From positions 1 through 64,000 of the forward strand of contig NZ_SEWE01000006.1 of NCBI RefSeq assembly GCF_004167665.1: a stretch of 64,000 nucleotides of DNA, written 5' to 3'. Below, in pieces: positions 32,216-40,222 of the stretch (positions within the stretch are counted from its first letter, which is position 1; every line of letters begins with the position of its first letter). The notes below the pieces were generated by a model that saw only the letters and a program-made list of their open reading frames with translations, was not told where the DNA came from and searched no databases. The DNA is from Hymenobacter persicinus. Lineage in GTDB: Bacteria; Bacteroidota; Bacteroidia; Cytophagales; Hymenobacteraceae. The position numbers and the translations under genes are program-made.

Positions 32216-33240
32216 TACTTCAAGCTATAAATCCGCTCGATAATCTCGACCACCTTCATGCCTTCCAAGGCGTTGGTGGTGGCAAAACCGCGCTTCTGCA
32301 CCGTGTCAACCACGTTTTCGATGACCTGGACGTGGTTGGCGGCCGAGCCCTGGTAGGGTCCGTAGTCGTTGGCGGGGTTGGTGGGCGGCAGCTGGGGCAT
32401 CTGGTAGTCGCGCAGGTGGCAGTACTCGACCTGGTCCATGTACTGCCCGCCGATGCGCAGGCTGCCGTGCTCGGCCACCACGGTCAGGGAGCTTTCCAGG
32501 TTCCGGTCCCAGACGGCGGTGCTGTACTGCAAAGTCCCGCTGCCCCCGCGCAACAGGTCGAAGGTGACGAGGCCGGAATCCTCGAAATCGGTAAGGCCGG
32601 CGTGGTTGAAGTCGCGGAAGCGGGCCGAGATATTGGTGATGTCGCCAAAGACCCAGTAGAGTAAATCGACGAAGTGGCTGAACTGGGTGAAGAGCGTGCC
32701 GCCGTCCTGCGCCTGCCGGCCCTTCCAGCCCTCGGGCTGGTAGTAGCGGGCGTCGCGGTTCCAGAAGCAGTTGATCTGGACCAGGTAAATCTGCCCCAGG
32801 CGGCCTTCGTCGTAGATTTGCTTAAGCCAGGCCGCGGGCGGGGAATAACGGTTCTGCATGACGCCAAACACCAGCCGGCCGGTTTGCAGGGCCGTATGCA
32901 CCACGGCTTCAGCGTCGGCCCGGTGCAGGGCCAGGGGCTTTTCAATCACCACGTGCAGGCCGTGCCGGAGCCCCTGAATGGCCTGGGGCGCGTGCCGGTG
33001 GTTGGGCGTGGCCACGGTCAGCACGTCGGCGGCGGGGCCGTGGGCGAGGTAGTCTTCCAGGGAAGCAAAAAAGGGCACGCCGGGAAATTCGGCGGCCAGC
33101 GGCACCTGGCGGGCCGGGTCGGTATCAATCAGGGCTACCAGCGCGGCGGCCGGGTGGCTGTGCACGAAGGTGGCGTGGCGGCGGCCGATGTGGCCCACGC
33201 CGCAGATAACAAAACGAACGGCGGGCAGGGAGTCGGGCAA
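32215..33240 (-). CDS. Gfo/Idh/MocA family sugar oxidoreductase
   Basis: 341 residues from a TTG at 33240 (MPDSLPAVRFVICGVGHIGR), chosen because the Rossmann motif CGVGHIGRRH should follow within ten residues. A GTG-started extension of 30 Pro/Arg-rich residues runs into the upstream gene-free region and is unlikely. VIEKPLALH is the family's EKP motif, and FTQFSHFVDLLYWVFGD holds the catalytic His region. It resembles WbpB-type UDP-HexNAcA 3-dehydrogenases, so a role in amino-sugar synthesis with the DegT aminotransferase at 34030 is plausible. Confidence 0.85.
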   Translation of the reverse strand: MPDSLPAVRFVICGVGHIGRRHATFVHSHPAAALVALIDTDPARQVPLAAEFPGVPFFASLEDYLAHGPAADVLTVATPNHRHAPQAIQGLRHGLHVVIEKPLALHRADAEAVVHTALQTGRLVFGVMQNRYSPPAAWLKQIYDEGRLGQIYLVQINCFWNRDARYYQPEGWKGRQAQDGGTLFTQFSHFVDLLYWVFGDITNISARFRDFNHAGLTDFEDSGLVTFDLLRGGSGTLQYSTAVWDRNLESSLTVVAEHGSLRIGGQYMDQVEYCHLRDYQMPQLPPTNPANDYGPYQGSAANHVQVIENVVDTVQKRGFATTNALEGMKVVEIIERIYSLK

Positions 33241-33406
33241 CGGGAAAGGGTTTGCGGGTGCGGGCGGAGCCGGCCGGCGGCGCGGCGCGGGGTATCGGGC
33301 AAAACTAAGCAATATCAGCCGGGGCCGCACGCGGCAACACTACCCCAGGAAAACCCCGGTTCCGGGGCGCGAAACGGGGAAGCCGGGCGTCGAACGCCCG
33401 CGTCCG

Positions 33407-33637
33407 CACCGCGAACCACCGAGACCAGGCCGCGAGCCGTTGGGACTAGGCCGCGAACCGTTGGAACCAGGCCGCGAACCGTTGGAACCAGGCCGCGAAT
33501 CATCGGGGCGGGGCCGCGAACGACTGCGGCGGCACCGCGAACCACTGGAGCCGGGCCGCGAGCCGTTGAGACTTGGCCGCCAACGACTGGAACCCGGCCC
33601 CGAACCATCGAGACCAGGCCGCGAATCGTTGGGACTT
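33407..33637. repeat. 21-bp minisatellite, 11 units
   Basis: Eleven consecutive 21-base units on the pattern GGCCGCGAACCGTTGGAACCA. Units 3 and 4 are identical; others differ at up to about eight sites. Two weaker units of a related 21-base pattern (GGTCGGGATNTTGGTGAC core) follow to 33679. Unit length is divisible by three, so several frames stay open with 7-residue repeats, but none has a start or neighbours suggesting a gene. It is the leader region of the oxidoreductase. Confidence 0.85.
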
Positions 33638-33696
33638 CGGGTCGGGATGTTGGTGACTGCAGGTCGGGATTTTGGTGACCGGGAGTCGGGTTTTAC

Positions 33697-34023
33697 CTAC
33701 AGCAGCCAACGCCCAGCTCCCAGTAGTCCGGTCAGCAGCAGGGTCGGCAGCAGGCCCAGGGCCAGGAGCCAGTAGCTCATGGGCCGGCTACCCCGCTGCA
33801 GGGCCGACGAGAAGGCGGCGAAGAAAAACAGGGAGCTATACAAAGCCAGCGGGAACAGCACCGCCAAGAACAGGCCCGCCGCTTCGCCCCGGGCCCCTTG
33901 GGCGGCGGCCCGCTGCATGTCGGTGGTCAGCCACCAGATAAAAAGCCAGTAGGCGGCGGCTACCAGGCCCAGCAGGGCGGCGCAGATGACGTTGCGGCGG
34001 GTATAGGGGCGGCGGACTTCCAT
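33697..34023 (-). CDS. Small membrane protein of unknown function
   Basis: 108 residues with three hydrophobic segments (VICAALLGLVAAAYWLFIWW, LFLAVLFPLALYSSLFFFAA, WLLALGLLPTLLLTGLLGAG) and a basic N-terminus. No family recognised. It begins six bases after the aminotransferase stop, so it is probably the second gene of that transcript. Confidence 0.6.
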   Translation of the reverse strand: MEVRRPYTRRNVICAALLGLVAAAYWLFIWWLTTDMQRAAAQGARGEAAGLFLAVLFPLALYSSLFFFAAFSSALQRGSRPMSYWLLALGLLPTLLLTGLLGAGRWLL

Positions 34024-34029
34024 ACCGGG

Positions 34030-35232
34030 TTATTCCCGGCGCCCGCAAAAGTAACCCACGGCTTCCGCCACCTGCGCCACCTGCGCTTCGGTGAGCGTGG
34101 GATGAATGGGCAGGGAAAGCACCGTGCGGCAGAGCCGCTCGGCCACCGGAAACTCCCCGGCGCGGTGCCCCAGGTAGCCGTAGGCGGGCTGCAAATGGTT
34201 GGGCAGCGGGTAGTAGACCACGCTGGGAATGCCGCGCGCCCGCAAAAACTCCTGGAGCTGGTCGCGGCGGTTAGGTGCACCCTTCTCCCCTTCCGCCACC
34301 GTCAGCGTGTACTGGTGAAACACGTGGGTGCTGCGCGGGTCCCGGGCCGGAATCCGCACGCCGGGCAGGTCTGCCAGCGCCGCATCGTACTGGGCGGCCA
34401 CCTGCTGGCGGGCGGCGGTCCAGGCCGGGAGGCAACGGAGCTTGACGCGCAGCAGGGCCGCCTGGATCGTATCGAGGCGGGAGTTGAGGCCAATATGCTC
34501 GTGGTGGTACTTGCGGGTCTGGCCGTGGTTGGCGAGCTGGCGCAGGTAGCGGGCGGCGGCCTCGTCCCGGGTAAACAGGGCGCCGCCGTCGCCGAGGGCC
34601 CCCAGGTTTTTAGACGGAAAAAACGAGGTGGTGCCGGCGTAACCCGCCGTGCCCGCGGCCACCGTCGGGCCGTCGGGCAGCGCGTAGGTGGCCCCGATGG
34701 CCTGGGCATTGTCTTCGATGAGCGGCAACCCGTGCCGGTCGGCCAGGGCGCCCAGCGCGGCCAGGTCGGCGCACTGCCCGAACAAATGGACCACGATAAT
34801 GGCGCCGGTGCGGGGCGTAATGGCCGCCGCCACCGCCGCCGGGTCCAGATTAAACGTGTCGGGGTGCACTTCCACCGGCACCGGGCGCAGGCCCAGGATG
34901 GCGGCGGCCTCAAGCGTGGCCACGTAGGTAAAGGCGGGCATGATGATTTCGGCGCCGGCGGGCAGGTTCAGGCTCATCAGGGCCAGCTGCAGGGCGTCGG
35001 TGCCGTTGGCGCAGGGTATCACGTGGGGGCCGCCGAGGTAGGCGCCCAGCTCCCGGGCAAACTCCTGCACGGCGGGCCCCTGGATAAAGGCGGCCTCCTG
35101 CAGGGTGTGGCGCAGGGCCTCGTCCAGCTCAGCTTGAATGGGAGCGTGCTGGGCGGCGAGGTCCAGCATCTGAATGGGCGCGGGCGGGGTGGAATGCGGG
35201 GACACGCGGGGCGGGCTTACGGTGAGCTTCAA
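34030..35232 (-). CDS. DegT/DnrJ/EryC1/StrS sugar aminotransferase
   Basis: 400 residues. IQMLDLAAQHAPIQAELDEA is the usual start of this group; NGTDALQLALMSLNL holds PLP phosphate contacts; EDNAQAIGA gives the Asp; SFFPSKNLGALGDGGA gives the catalytic Lys. WbpE/FdtB-like members convert 3-keto nucleotide sugars to 3-amino sugars. Paired with the Gfo/Idh enzyme downstream it could make a 3-amino sugar. The first 20 residues (Ser/Pro-rich) are unusual, and the true start may be the ATG of MLDLAAQH at 35169. Confidence 0.88.
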   Translation of the reverse strand: MKLTVSPPRVSPHSTPPAPIQMLDLAAQHAPIQAELDEALRHTLQEAAFIQGPAVQEFARELGAYLGGPHVIPCANGTDALQLALMSLNLPAGAEIIMPAFTYVATLEAAAILGLRPVPVEVHPDTFNLDPAAVAAAITPRTGAIIVVHLFGQCADLAALGALADRHGLPLIEDNAQAIGATYALPDGPTVAAGTAGYAGTTSFFPSKNLGALGDGGALFTRDEAAARYLRQLANHGQTRKYHHEHIGLNSRLDTIQAALLRVKLRCLPAWTAARQQVAAQYDAALADLPGVRIPARDPRSTHVFHQYTLTVAEGEKGAPNRRDQLQEFLRARGIPSVVYYPLPNHLQPAYGYLGHRAGEFPVAERLCRTVLSLPIHPTLTEAQVAQVAEAVGYFCGRRE

Positions 35233-35412
35233 AGGTAGGCAGCGGAAACCTGCCCGGGAAGGCCAGAAAGCACTTTCGTCCCCGCCCGGAACCCGGGCGC
35301 CGGCGGGCGGGTGCGGCGGGGCCGCGTAACCCGAACCGGAGGGCTTGCGTTAGGTTCAGCAGAGCGGTATTCAAATGCTGCCATATTTCCGTTCCCCTAA
35401 CGCCTCTCCCCC

Positions 35413-36330
35413 ATGCTGAAAAAAACTCTCACCCTGAACGCGCTGGCCGCTCTGCTTACCATCGGCGGCCTGACCTTCACCCAGACCAGCTGCACGCAGG
35501 CCGAAAAGAAGGAAGTGTCGCAGGAAAGCGACCAGGCCTACAATGACTTCAAGGATTACGTAGCCACGGTAGAAACTACCGCCGACAACGAAGCCACGAA
35601 AGCCGCCAACGAAACCGAAGCCGACTTCAACGCCGAAACGGCCCGGATGAAGGCTGACTTCGACGCCAAAGTTGCCGCCGTCGATAAATACGCCGACCAG
35701 TACGACGACACCCGCCGCCAGGAAATCGAGCAGCTGCGCACCCGTTACACCACGGCCTACGACAAGCGCGACGAAGCCTGGCGCAACCGCAGCGGCAGCA
35801 TGTCGACCACCACGACTACGGCCCCGACGATGGGCAAGTACTACACCCTGTCGAATGCCGCGGCCCAGGTAACGGCCGCCAACGCCCGGACCACCTACGA
35901 AACGTTTGTCAACAACGTGAAGGCCCGCGAAAACCAGTACGACATCAACGACTGGCGTAATATCAACGCCGAGTGGCGCGCCCTGGACGAAGCCTATGAC
36001 AAGGTAAAAGGCGACATTCCCGCCAAGGACTTGGCCGAGATTCAGAAGGAAAAGCTGAAGTACGCCGCCATCAAGTCGGCCGATAAAACCGGTATCCGCG
36101 CCGAGCAGGGCATCGACGCCGTGAAGGGCGAGGCCAAGGATGCCAAGATGGAAACCGCCGATGAGCGCAGCAAAGCCGGCCAAGCCATCAGCAACACCGC
36201 TTCCGACGTGAAGGACGCCGGCAAGGATGTCGGTAAAGGCGCCGCCAAAGTCGGCAGCAAAGTAGGCAACGCCGTGAAGGGCGCCTACAAGGAAGTGAAG
36301 TCCGAAGTGAAAAACACGGACAACGACTAA
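35413..36330 (+). CDS. Secreted Lys/Ala/Asp-rich helical protein
   Basis: 305 residues. An N-terminal hydrophobic segment (LTLNALAALLTIGGLTF) ends at TQTSC; a Cys is present but the -3 residue is not a usual lipobox residue. The rest is hydrophilic, predicted largely helical, with a Ser/Thr-rich linker (SMSTTTTTAPT). The last 90 residues are rich in K, A, D and G (DVKDAGKDVGKGAAKVGSKV), like late-embryogenesis-abundant or YtxH-type stress proteins. Function unknown; a periplasmic stress or envelope role is a guess. Confidence 0.7.
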   Translation: MLKKTLTLNALAALLTIGGLTFTQTSCTQAEKKEVSQESDQAYNDFKDYVATVETTADNEATKAANETEADFNAETARMKADFDAKVAAVDKYADQYDDTRRQEIEQLRTRYTTAYDKRDEAWRNRSGSMSTTTTTAPTMGKYYTLSNAAAQVTAANARTTYETFVNNVKARENQYDINDWRNINAEWRALDEAYDKVKGDIPAKDLAEIQKEKLKYAAIKSADKTGIRAEQGIDAVKGEAKDAKMETADERSKAGQAISNTASDVKDAGKDVGKGAAKVGSKVGNAVKGAYKEVKSEVKNTDND

Positions 36331-36341
36331 GCTCCCCGCTT

Positions 36342-36386
36342 CATAAGAAAAGGCCCGCTGCACTGCGCAGCGGGCCTTTTCTTATG
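36342..36386. terminator. Perfect 20-bp terminator hairpin overlapping a stop codon
   Basis: The arms 36342-36361 and 36367-36386 are exact complements with a 5-base loop (AAGGCCCGCTGC core, A/T-rich outer ends). The right arm includes the stop codon of the convergent GT2 gene. Confidence 0.85.
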
Positions 36387-37314
36387 GCCGTTCAGGGCCG
36401 GATACTCCTGGCTGCGCCGGCTCCTCATGCAACTCCTGGAGCAGCCAGTAGAGCTTAAGTAAATCCAATTGGCGCAGGCTGGGCTGGCCCGCGAGCAGGT
36501 TGCGACGCCAGGTATCCACCCACGGGGCCAGCGCCAGGCGGGCGGCCCAGCCCAGGCCGATACGCCGCATCCGCAGGGCCGTGCTCAGCAGGCGGGTGGT
36601 GGTGCCCAGCCCTTGGGTGCGGTAAAGCAGGGCAAGGTTGCGGACGGCCTCGTGGGTTTTGCGCAGAAACACCTGGGCCGGCTCCAGGCCATCGTGGAGC
36701 ACGGGGTTGTTGAGGTGACGCACGGCAATACCGGCTTCCTGCAGGCGCCAGCCAAACTTGGTGTCTTCGTGGCCGTAGCGGGTCAGACCCTCGTCGAGGC
36801 CAAACTTCCGGAAGACGACGGCCTGAATCAGCAGGTTGTTGAGCGTAAGCTGGGCGTGAGGCTCCAGTTGGCGCACGGCAGCCGGGCGGGACTCCCGCTC
36901 CTGGCCGTAGTGCCAGCGCAGGTACAGGGCCGGGTCGGCGGGCGGGGCAAACTCGTAGATGGTGCCGCCCACCAGCACCGGGGCCAGGGCGCGGGCCGCG
37001 GCGTAGCGGGCCAGCAACTGGTCGTCGGGCAGCAGGCTGTCGTTGTCGAGCAGCAGCAGCCACTCGTGGCGGGCGGCGGCGGCCAGGCGGTTGCGGATGG
37101 CGGCCCGGCCCACGTTCTGCGGCAGCTCCTGGTAGCAGACCGCGGGCCAGGCCCGCAGCAGGGCGTTCAGCTCCCGAAACTCCGGGGCCGAGCCGTCGTC
37201 GAAACACAGGATTTCCACCGGCCCGCCCCAGTCGGCGGCCTGCACGAGCAGGTCACTGACCAGCACCGTCACGTCGCGGTTAAAGACCGGAATCAGCACC
37301 GAAAGGCCAGGCAT
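36382..37314 (-). CDS. Family 2 glycosyltransferase
   Basis: 310 residues, GT-A fold. LSVLIPVFNRDVTVLVSDL starts the nucleotide-binding domain, FDDGSAPE follows, and LLLLDNDSLLP gives the DxD-type metal motif. YGHEDTKFGWRLQEAG is the typical ED block acting as catalytic base region. There are no membrane segments. It adds a sugar to a cytoplasmic acceptor; donor unknown. The ATG at 37314 is chosen over the TTG two codons upstream. It stands alone, apart from the main glycan cluster. Confidence 0.87.
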   Translation of the reverse strand: MPGLSVLIPVFNRDVTVLVSDLLVQAADWGGPVEILCFDDGSAPEFRELNALLRAWPAVCYQELPQNVGRAAIRNRLAAAARHEWLLLLDNDSLLPDDQLLARYAAARALAPVLVGGTIYEFAPPADPALYLRWHYGQERESRPAAVRQLEPHAQLTLNNLLIQAVVFRKFGLDEGLTRYGHEDTKFGWRLQEAGIAVRHLNNPVLHDGLEPAQVFLRKTHEAVRNLALLYRTQGLGTTTRLLSTALRMRRIGLGWAARLALAPWVDTWRRNLLAGQPSLRQLDLLKLYWLLQELHEEPAQPGVSGPERP

Positions 37315-37409
37315 CTGCAAAGTCGGGAGGAAGAAGTAAACAACGCTAATATAAGAGCGGCGCCCAACCCGCAGGTCAGGCGCCGCCCGTAATGCCCGCG
37401 TCGGCAGCG

Positions 37410-38105
37410 CTAAAAGTCACTTTTCAGCTCGAAGGGCGTTTTGGCCGAGTCGATAAGCTGCCCGTTCTCGCACTTGAGCACCCGCTTCGGATACTGCCGG
37501 ATGATCTGGTAGTTGTGGGTGGCCATGAGCACGGCCGTGCCGGAGTTATTGATTTCCACGAACAGGCGCATAATGCTGTCGGCCACGTCGGGGTCGAGGT
37601 TGCCGGTGGGCTCATCGGCCAGCAGCAGCAGGGGCTCGTTGAGCAGGGCCCGGGCAATGACGACGCGCTGCTGCTCTCCGCCGGAAAGCTGGTGGGGCAT
37701 CTTGGCGGCCGCCCCGGCCAGCCCCACGCGCATCAGCACCTCCGACACGCGCTGCTGAATTTTGGCCTTGCCGCTCCAGCCGGTAGCCTTGAGCACGAAA
37801 ATCAGGTTTTCGGCCACCGTGCGGTCAAACAGCAGCTGGAAATCCTGGAAGATGATGCCCAGCTTGCGGCGCAGAAACGGCACCTTGCTGCTGCTAAGCT
37901 TGGGCAGGGCGTAGCCGGCCACGGTAGCCGCCCCGGCTCCCACTGGCAGGTCGGCGTACAGGGTTTTGAGCAGGGAGCTTTTGCCCGAGCCGGTGCGGCC
38001 CACCAAGTAGGCAAACTCGCCCTTCTCGAGCGTGAAAGACACTTTCTGCAGCACCGTATTCACGTCCTGCATCACGAAAACATCGTGCAATTCAATAACG
38101 GCCAT
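37410..38105 (-). CDS. ftsE: FtsE-like cell-division ABC ATPase
   Basis: 231 residues. Walker [12 protein letters not shown] (36-46), Q-loop [17 protein letters not shown], signature [15 protein letters not shown] and Walker [15 protein letters not shown]. The Q-loop and short length are those of FtsE, which with FtsX controls peptidoglycan hydrolases at the septum. No ftsX lies next to it in this window, so a LolD-type ATPase is the alternative; FtsE is preferred by sequence feel. Confidence 0.82.
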   Translation of the reverse strand: MAVIELHDVFVMQDVNTVLQKVSFTLEKGEFAYLVGRTGSGKSSLLKTLYADLPVGAGAATVAGYALPKLSSSKVPFLRRKLGIIFQDFQLLFDRTVAENLIFVLKATGWSGKAKIQQRVSEVLMRVGLAGAAAKMPHQLSGGEQQRVVIARALLNEPLLLLADEPTGNLDPDVADSIMRLFVEINNSGTAVLMATHNYQIIRQYPKRVLKCENGQLIDSAKTPFELKSDF

Positions 38106-38202
38106 GCGGATGGGGGTACTTAGGGGGCTTGGGAGCCTGGGGTCTGGCTTGGGAAAGTTGGTTTGCGCTGAACGAAACCCAACCCTCCCAAGACTCTAAA
38201 AA

Positions 38203-38406
38203 TCAGATTTCCAGCTTTTGCAGCTTGCCAAACTCCAGGCCGGCAATAACGGCGGCCAGCTCGGTTTCCTTGGCCTCAAGGCCGTAGCGGTGCAGGTCCT
38301 TAAGGGGCCGGTCGGCCCGGAAATAGGCAATGAGCACGAAATTCTCATCCCGCAGCTGGATATAATCCGGAATCTTGGCTTTGCCCTTTACTTTGATGAT
38401 GTACAC
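38203..38406 (-). CDS. Small conserved-looking protein, unknown function
   Basis: 67 residues, mixed beta/alpha character: MYIIKVKGKAKIPDYIQLRD then FVLIAYFRADRP and a helical tail. I recall similar 65-70 residue proteins in Bacteroidota but know no function. It lies between fructose-6-phosphate aldolase and ftsE on the same strand with spacing of about 60 and 97 bases. Confidence 0.6.
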   Translation of the reverse strand: MYIIKVKGKAKIPDYIQLRDENFVLIAYFRADRPLKDLHRYGLEAKETELAAVIAGLEFGKLQKLEI

Positions 38407-38466
38407 GGCGGAGCTACTTATGAATTATGAATTGGCTGGTGGTGCCGGTCTATGAATTCATAATTG

Positions 38467-39123
38467 TTAGGCGTTGACGCGCTTATGGTCGGCCAGGAAG
38501 GTGGCCAGGCCGTTGTCGGTGAGCGGGTGCTTGAGCAGGCCCGTGATGACGTTGAGCGGGCAGGTCACCACGTCGGCCCCGATTTCGGCGCACTGAATCA
38601 GGTGGGGTACGTGGCGCACGGAGGCGGCCAGCACCTGGGTAGGATAGCCGTAGTTGGCGAAAATCTGCACAATTTGCTCCACCAGCTGCAGGCCGTCGTG
38701 CCCGATATCGTCGAGGCGGCCCACGAAGGGCGACACGTAGGTGGCGCCGGCCTTGGCGGCCAGCAGGGCCTGTCCGGCCGAGAAAATCAGGGTGCAGTTG
38801 GTTTTGATGCCCTTGTCGGAGAAGTAGCGGATGGCTTTCACCCCGTCGCGGGTCATGGGCACCTTCACCACGATGTTGGGATGCAGGTCGGCCAGCATTT
38901 CGCCCTCGCGCACCATCTCGGCAAAGTCCACGGCAATAACTTCGGCCGACACGTCGCCGTCCACCAGCTCGCAGATCTGCCGGTAGTGGGCCATGATATT
39001 GTCGACGCCCCGGATGCCTTCCTTGGCCATGAGCGAGGGGTTGGTGGTTACCCCATCGAGCACGCCGAGGTCGACGGCTTCCTGAATATCGTGGAGGTTG
39101 GCGGTGTCAATGAAGAATTTCAT
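38467..39123 (-). CDS. fsa: Fructose-6-phosphate aldolase / small transaldolase
   Basis: 218 residues, the length of the TalC/MipB/FSA group. [20 protein letters not shown] is the classical start, GVTTNPSL the second block, and [14 protein letters not shown] carries the Schiff-base Lys. [14 protein letters not shown] and [13 protein letters not shown] complete the barrel. It catalyses transaldolase or dihydroxyacetone-aldolase chemistry in the pentose phosphate pathway. Confidence 0.92.
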   Translation of the reverse strand: MKFFIDTANLHDIQEAVDLGVLDGVTTNPSLMAKEGIRGVDNIMAHYRQICELVDGDVSAEVIAVDFAEMVREGEMLADLHPNIVVKVPMTRDGVKAIRYFSDKGIKTNCTLIFSAGQALLAAKAGATYVSPFVGRLDDIGHDGLQLVEQIVQIFANYGYPTQVLAASVRHVPHLIQCAEIGADVVTCPLNVITGLLKHPLTDNGLATFLADHKRVNA

Positions 39124-39220
39124 GCGGGAATTGCTTGGAAAAAGAATACCCCAAAGCTAACCGTTTGCCGTCAAACGCGGCGCAGGTTGGCAGTGGGGCC
39201 TGGGAAAAGAGCAAAAAAAA

Positions 39221-39309
39221 GCGAGCCAAAATCGCACCGCTCAACCGTTTACCCTTGCTACCTTCCGGTCCTGGGGGAGTTCAACAGGAGCTGGTCGTTC
39301 TGACTCGCC
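39221..39309 (-). ncRNA. ffs: SRP RNA, small bacterial type (4.5S)
   Basis: On the minus strand the conserved SRP domain reads CAGGACCGGAAGGTAGCAAG, with symmetrical and tetraloop parts as in 4.5S RNA. The 5' end GCGAG (39308) pairs with CTCGC at the 3' end (39221-39225), and a T8 run follows (39220-39213). A canonical promoter directly precedes it. It scaffolds Ffh for co-translational targeting. Confidence 0.88.
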
Positions 39310-39313
39310 GTTG

Positions 39314-39344
39314 CAAAGGTACGCAGGAATTTGGTGGGGGCAAA
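39314..39344 (-). promoter_or_regulatory. Canonical promoter of ffs
   Basis: Minus strand: TTTG (39344-39341), 19 bases, TACCTTTG (39321-39314), start four bases on at 39309. Because the RNA end is fixed by its terminal helix, this calibrates the box-to-start distance in this genome. Confidence 0.8.
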
Positions 39345-39518
39345 TAAAAAACCGGTTTCCGCGCCATTCGCCCCGTTTCGAGCGGTTTGTGCTTCGTAGC
39401 CAGCCGCTTATTTTTTCGGTACCGGCCACTGGCCCACTCCAAAAGCGTCCGGCCCGGCTTGCGAAGGCCGGCCCGGACGCCTACGGTGGAACGGGGGCAC
39501 TAGCTCGGAACGCGGTAC

Positions 39519-39980
39519 TTACTTGTTGAAAAAGGCCTTGTCGGCGGCGCGGCCCTGCTTTTTGAGTTGGCGCCGGTAGTGGTCGACGGGTTCGAGGTTG
39601 AAGGTGACGGCCTGTATGTTCACCACGCTGAGCTCGGCATCCTCGTAGCCGGCGTAAGTCACGCGCAGCAGGGCCACGGGCGCTTTGGCCGGCAGCAAAT
39701 ACACCCCGTCCGCGTTGGTCACGGTAATCTGGTCTTTGTTGGGGCCGCTGGCTACCAGCGCGCCGGCCAGGGGCTGCCCCTTTTCGTTGAGGACCTTGCC
39801 GGTGTAGAGGTGGCTGGTGGGCGCAGCAGCGGCACCCGCAGCAGCTTCGGCGGCGGCGGGCAGCAGCACGGCCAGGGACTGGGACGGCAGCTGCCGGGAA
39901 GCCGCCGAGGTAGACTGGGCAACCGTGGTCAGGGGCAGCAGAGCCACAAGCACTGCACAGGAGTAAAAAACACGTTTCAT
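39519..39980 (-). CDS. Secreted protein with carboxypeptidase-regulatory-like domain
   Basis: 153 residues from the ATG at 39980 (MKRVFYSCAVLVALLPL), a clean Sec signal ending about residue 22. An Ala-rich linker is followed by a beta-sandwich domain: LYTGKVLNEKGQPLAGALV, VTNADGVYLLPAKAPV and LLRVTYAGYEDAELSV, as at the N-terminus of TonB receptors. The C-terminal tail is basic. Such stand-alone domains are periplasmic and of unknown role. Confidence 0.78.
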   Translation of the reverse strand: MKRVFYSCAVLVALLPLTTVAQSTSAASRQLPSQSLAVLLPAAAEAAAGAAAAPTSHLYTGKVLNEKGQPLAGALVASGPNKDQITVTNADGVYLLPAKAPVALLRVTYAGYEDAELSVVNIQAVTFNLEPVDHYRRQLKKQGRAADKAFFNK

Positions 39981-40055
39981 GCAACAGGATTGGAGGTGAG
40001 AGCGAGGCGGGGGCAGTCTTGGCGCCAGTGCCCGAGTGGGTGAGAAAGCCAAAAC

Positions 40056-40160
40056 ATGATGTAATTATAACGATAATATATTTTATTATTCAAATTACGA
40101 GCTCAGAAATTTACCAAATAAGTTCTATAAAATAAAAATATAGTAACAACATAAAGCACC
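40056..40160. other. AT-rich intergenic stretch upstream of guaA
   Basis: About 100 bases made almost wholly of A and T (TAATTATAACGATAATATAT onward), in sharp contrast to GC-rich surroundings. No gene or palindrome was seen. It could raise promoter activity or bind a nucleoid protein. Confidence 0.5.
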
Positions 40161-40187
40161 TGATTCTCTCCCCACTCGCTCACCTAC

Positions 40188-40218
40188 TTTGCCCGGTTGC
40201 CGCGCCTTACTACCTTTG
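40188..40218 (+). promoter_or_regulatory. Canonical promoter of guaA, leaderless
   Basis: TTTG (40188-40191), 19 bases, TACCTTTG (40211-40218), then four bases to the guaA ATG. With the spacing seen at ffs and both riboswitches, transcription starts on the A of the ATG. Confidence 0.75.
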
Positions 40219-40222
40219 TCGC

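Noticed and set aside
33407..33637. 21-bp repeats as a CRISPR or as a coding gene
   Set aside because: No spacers between units. Frames are open on both strands only because 21 is divisible by three, and none has a credible start.
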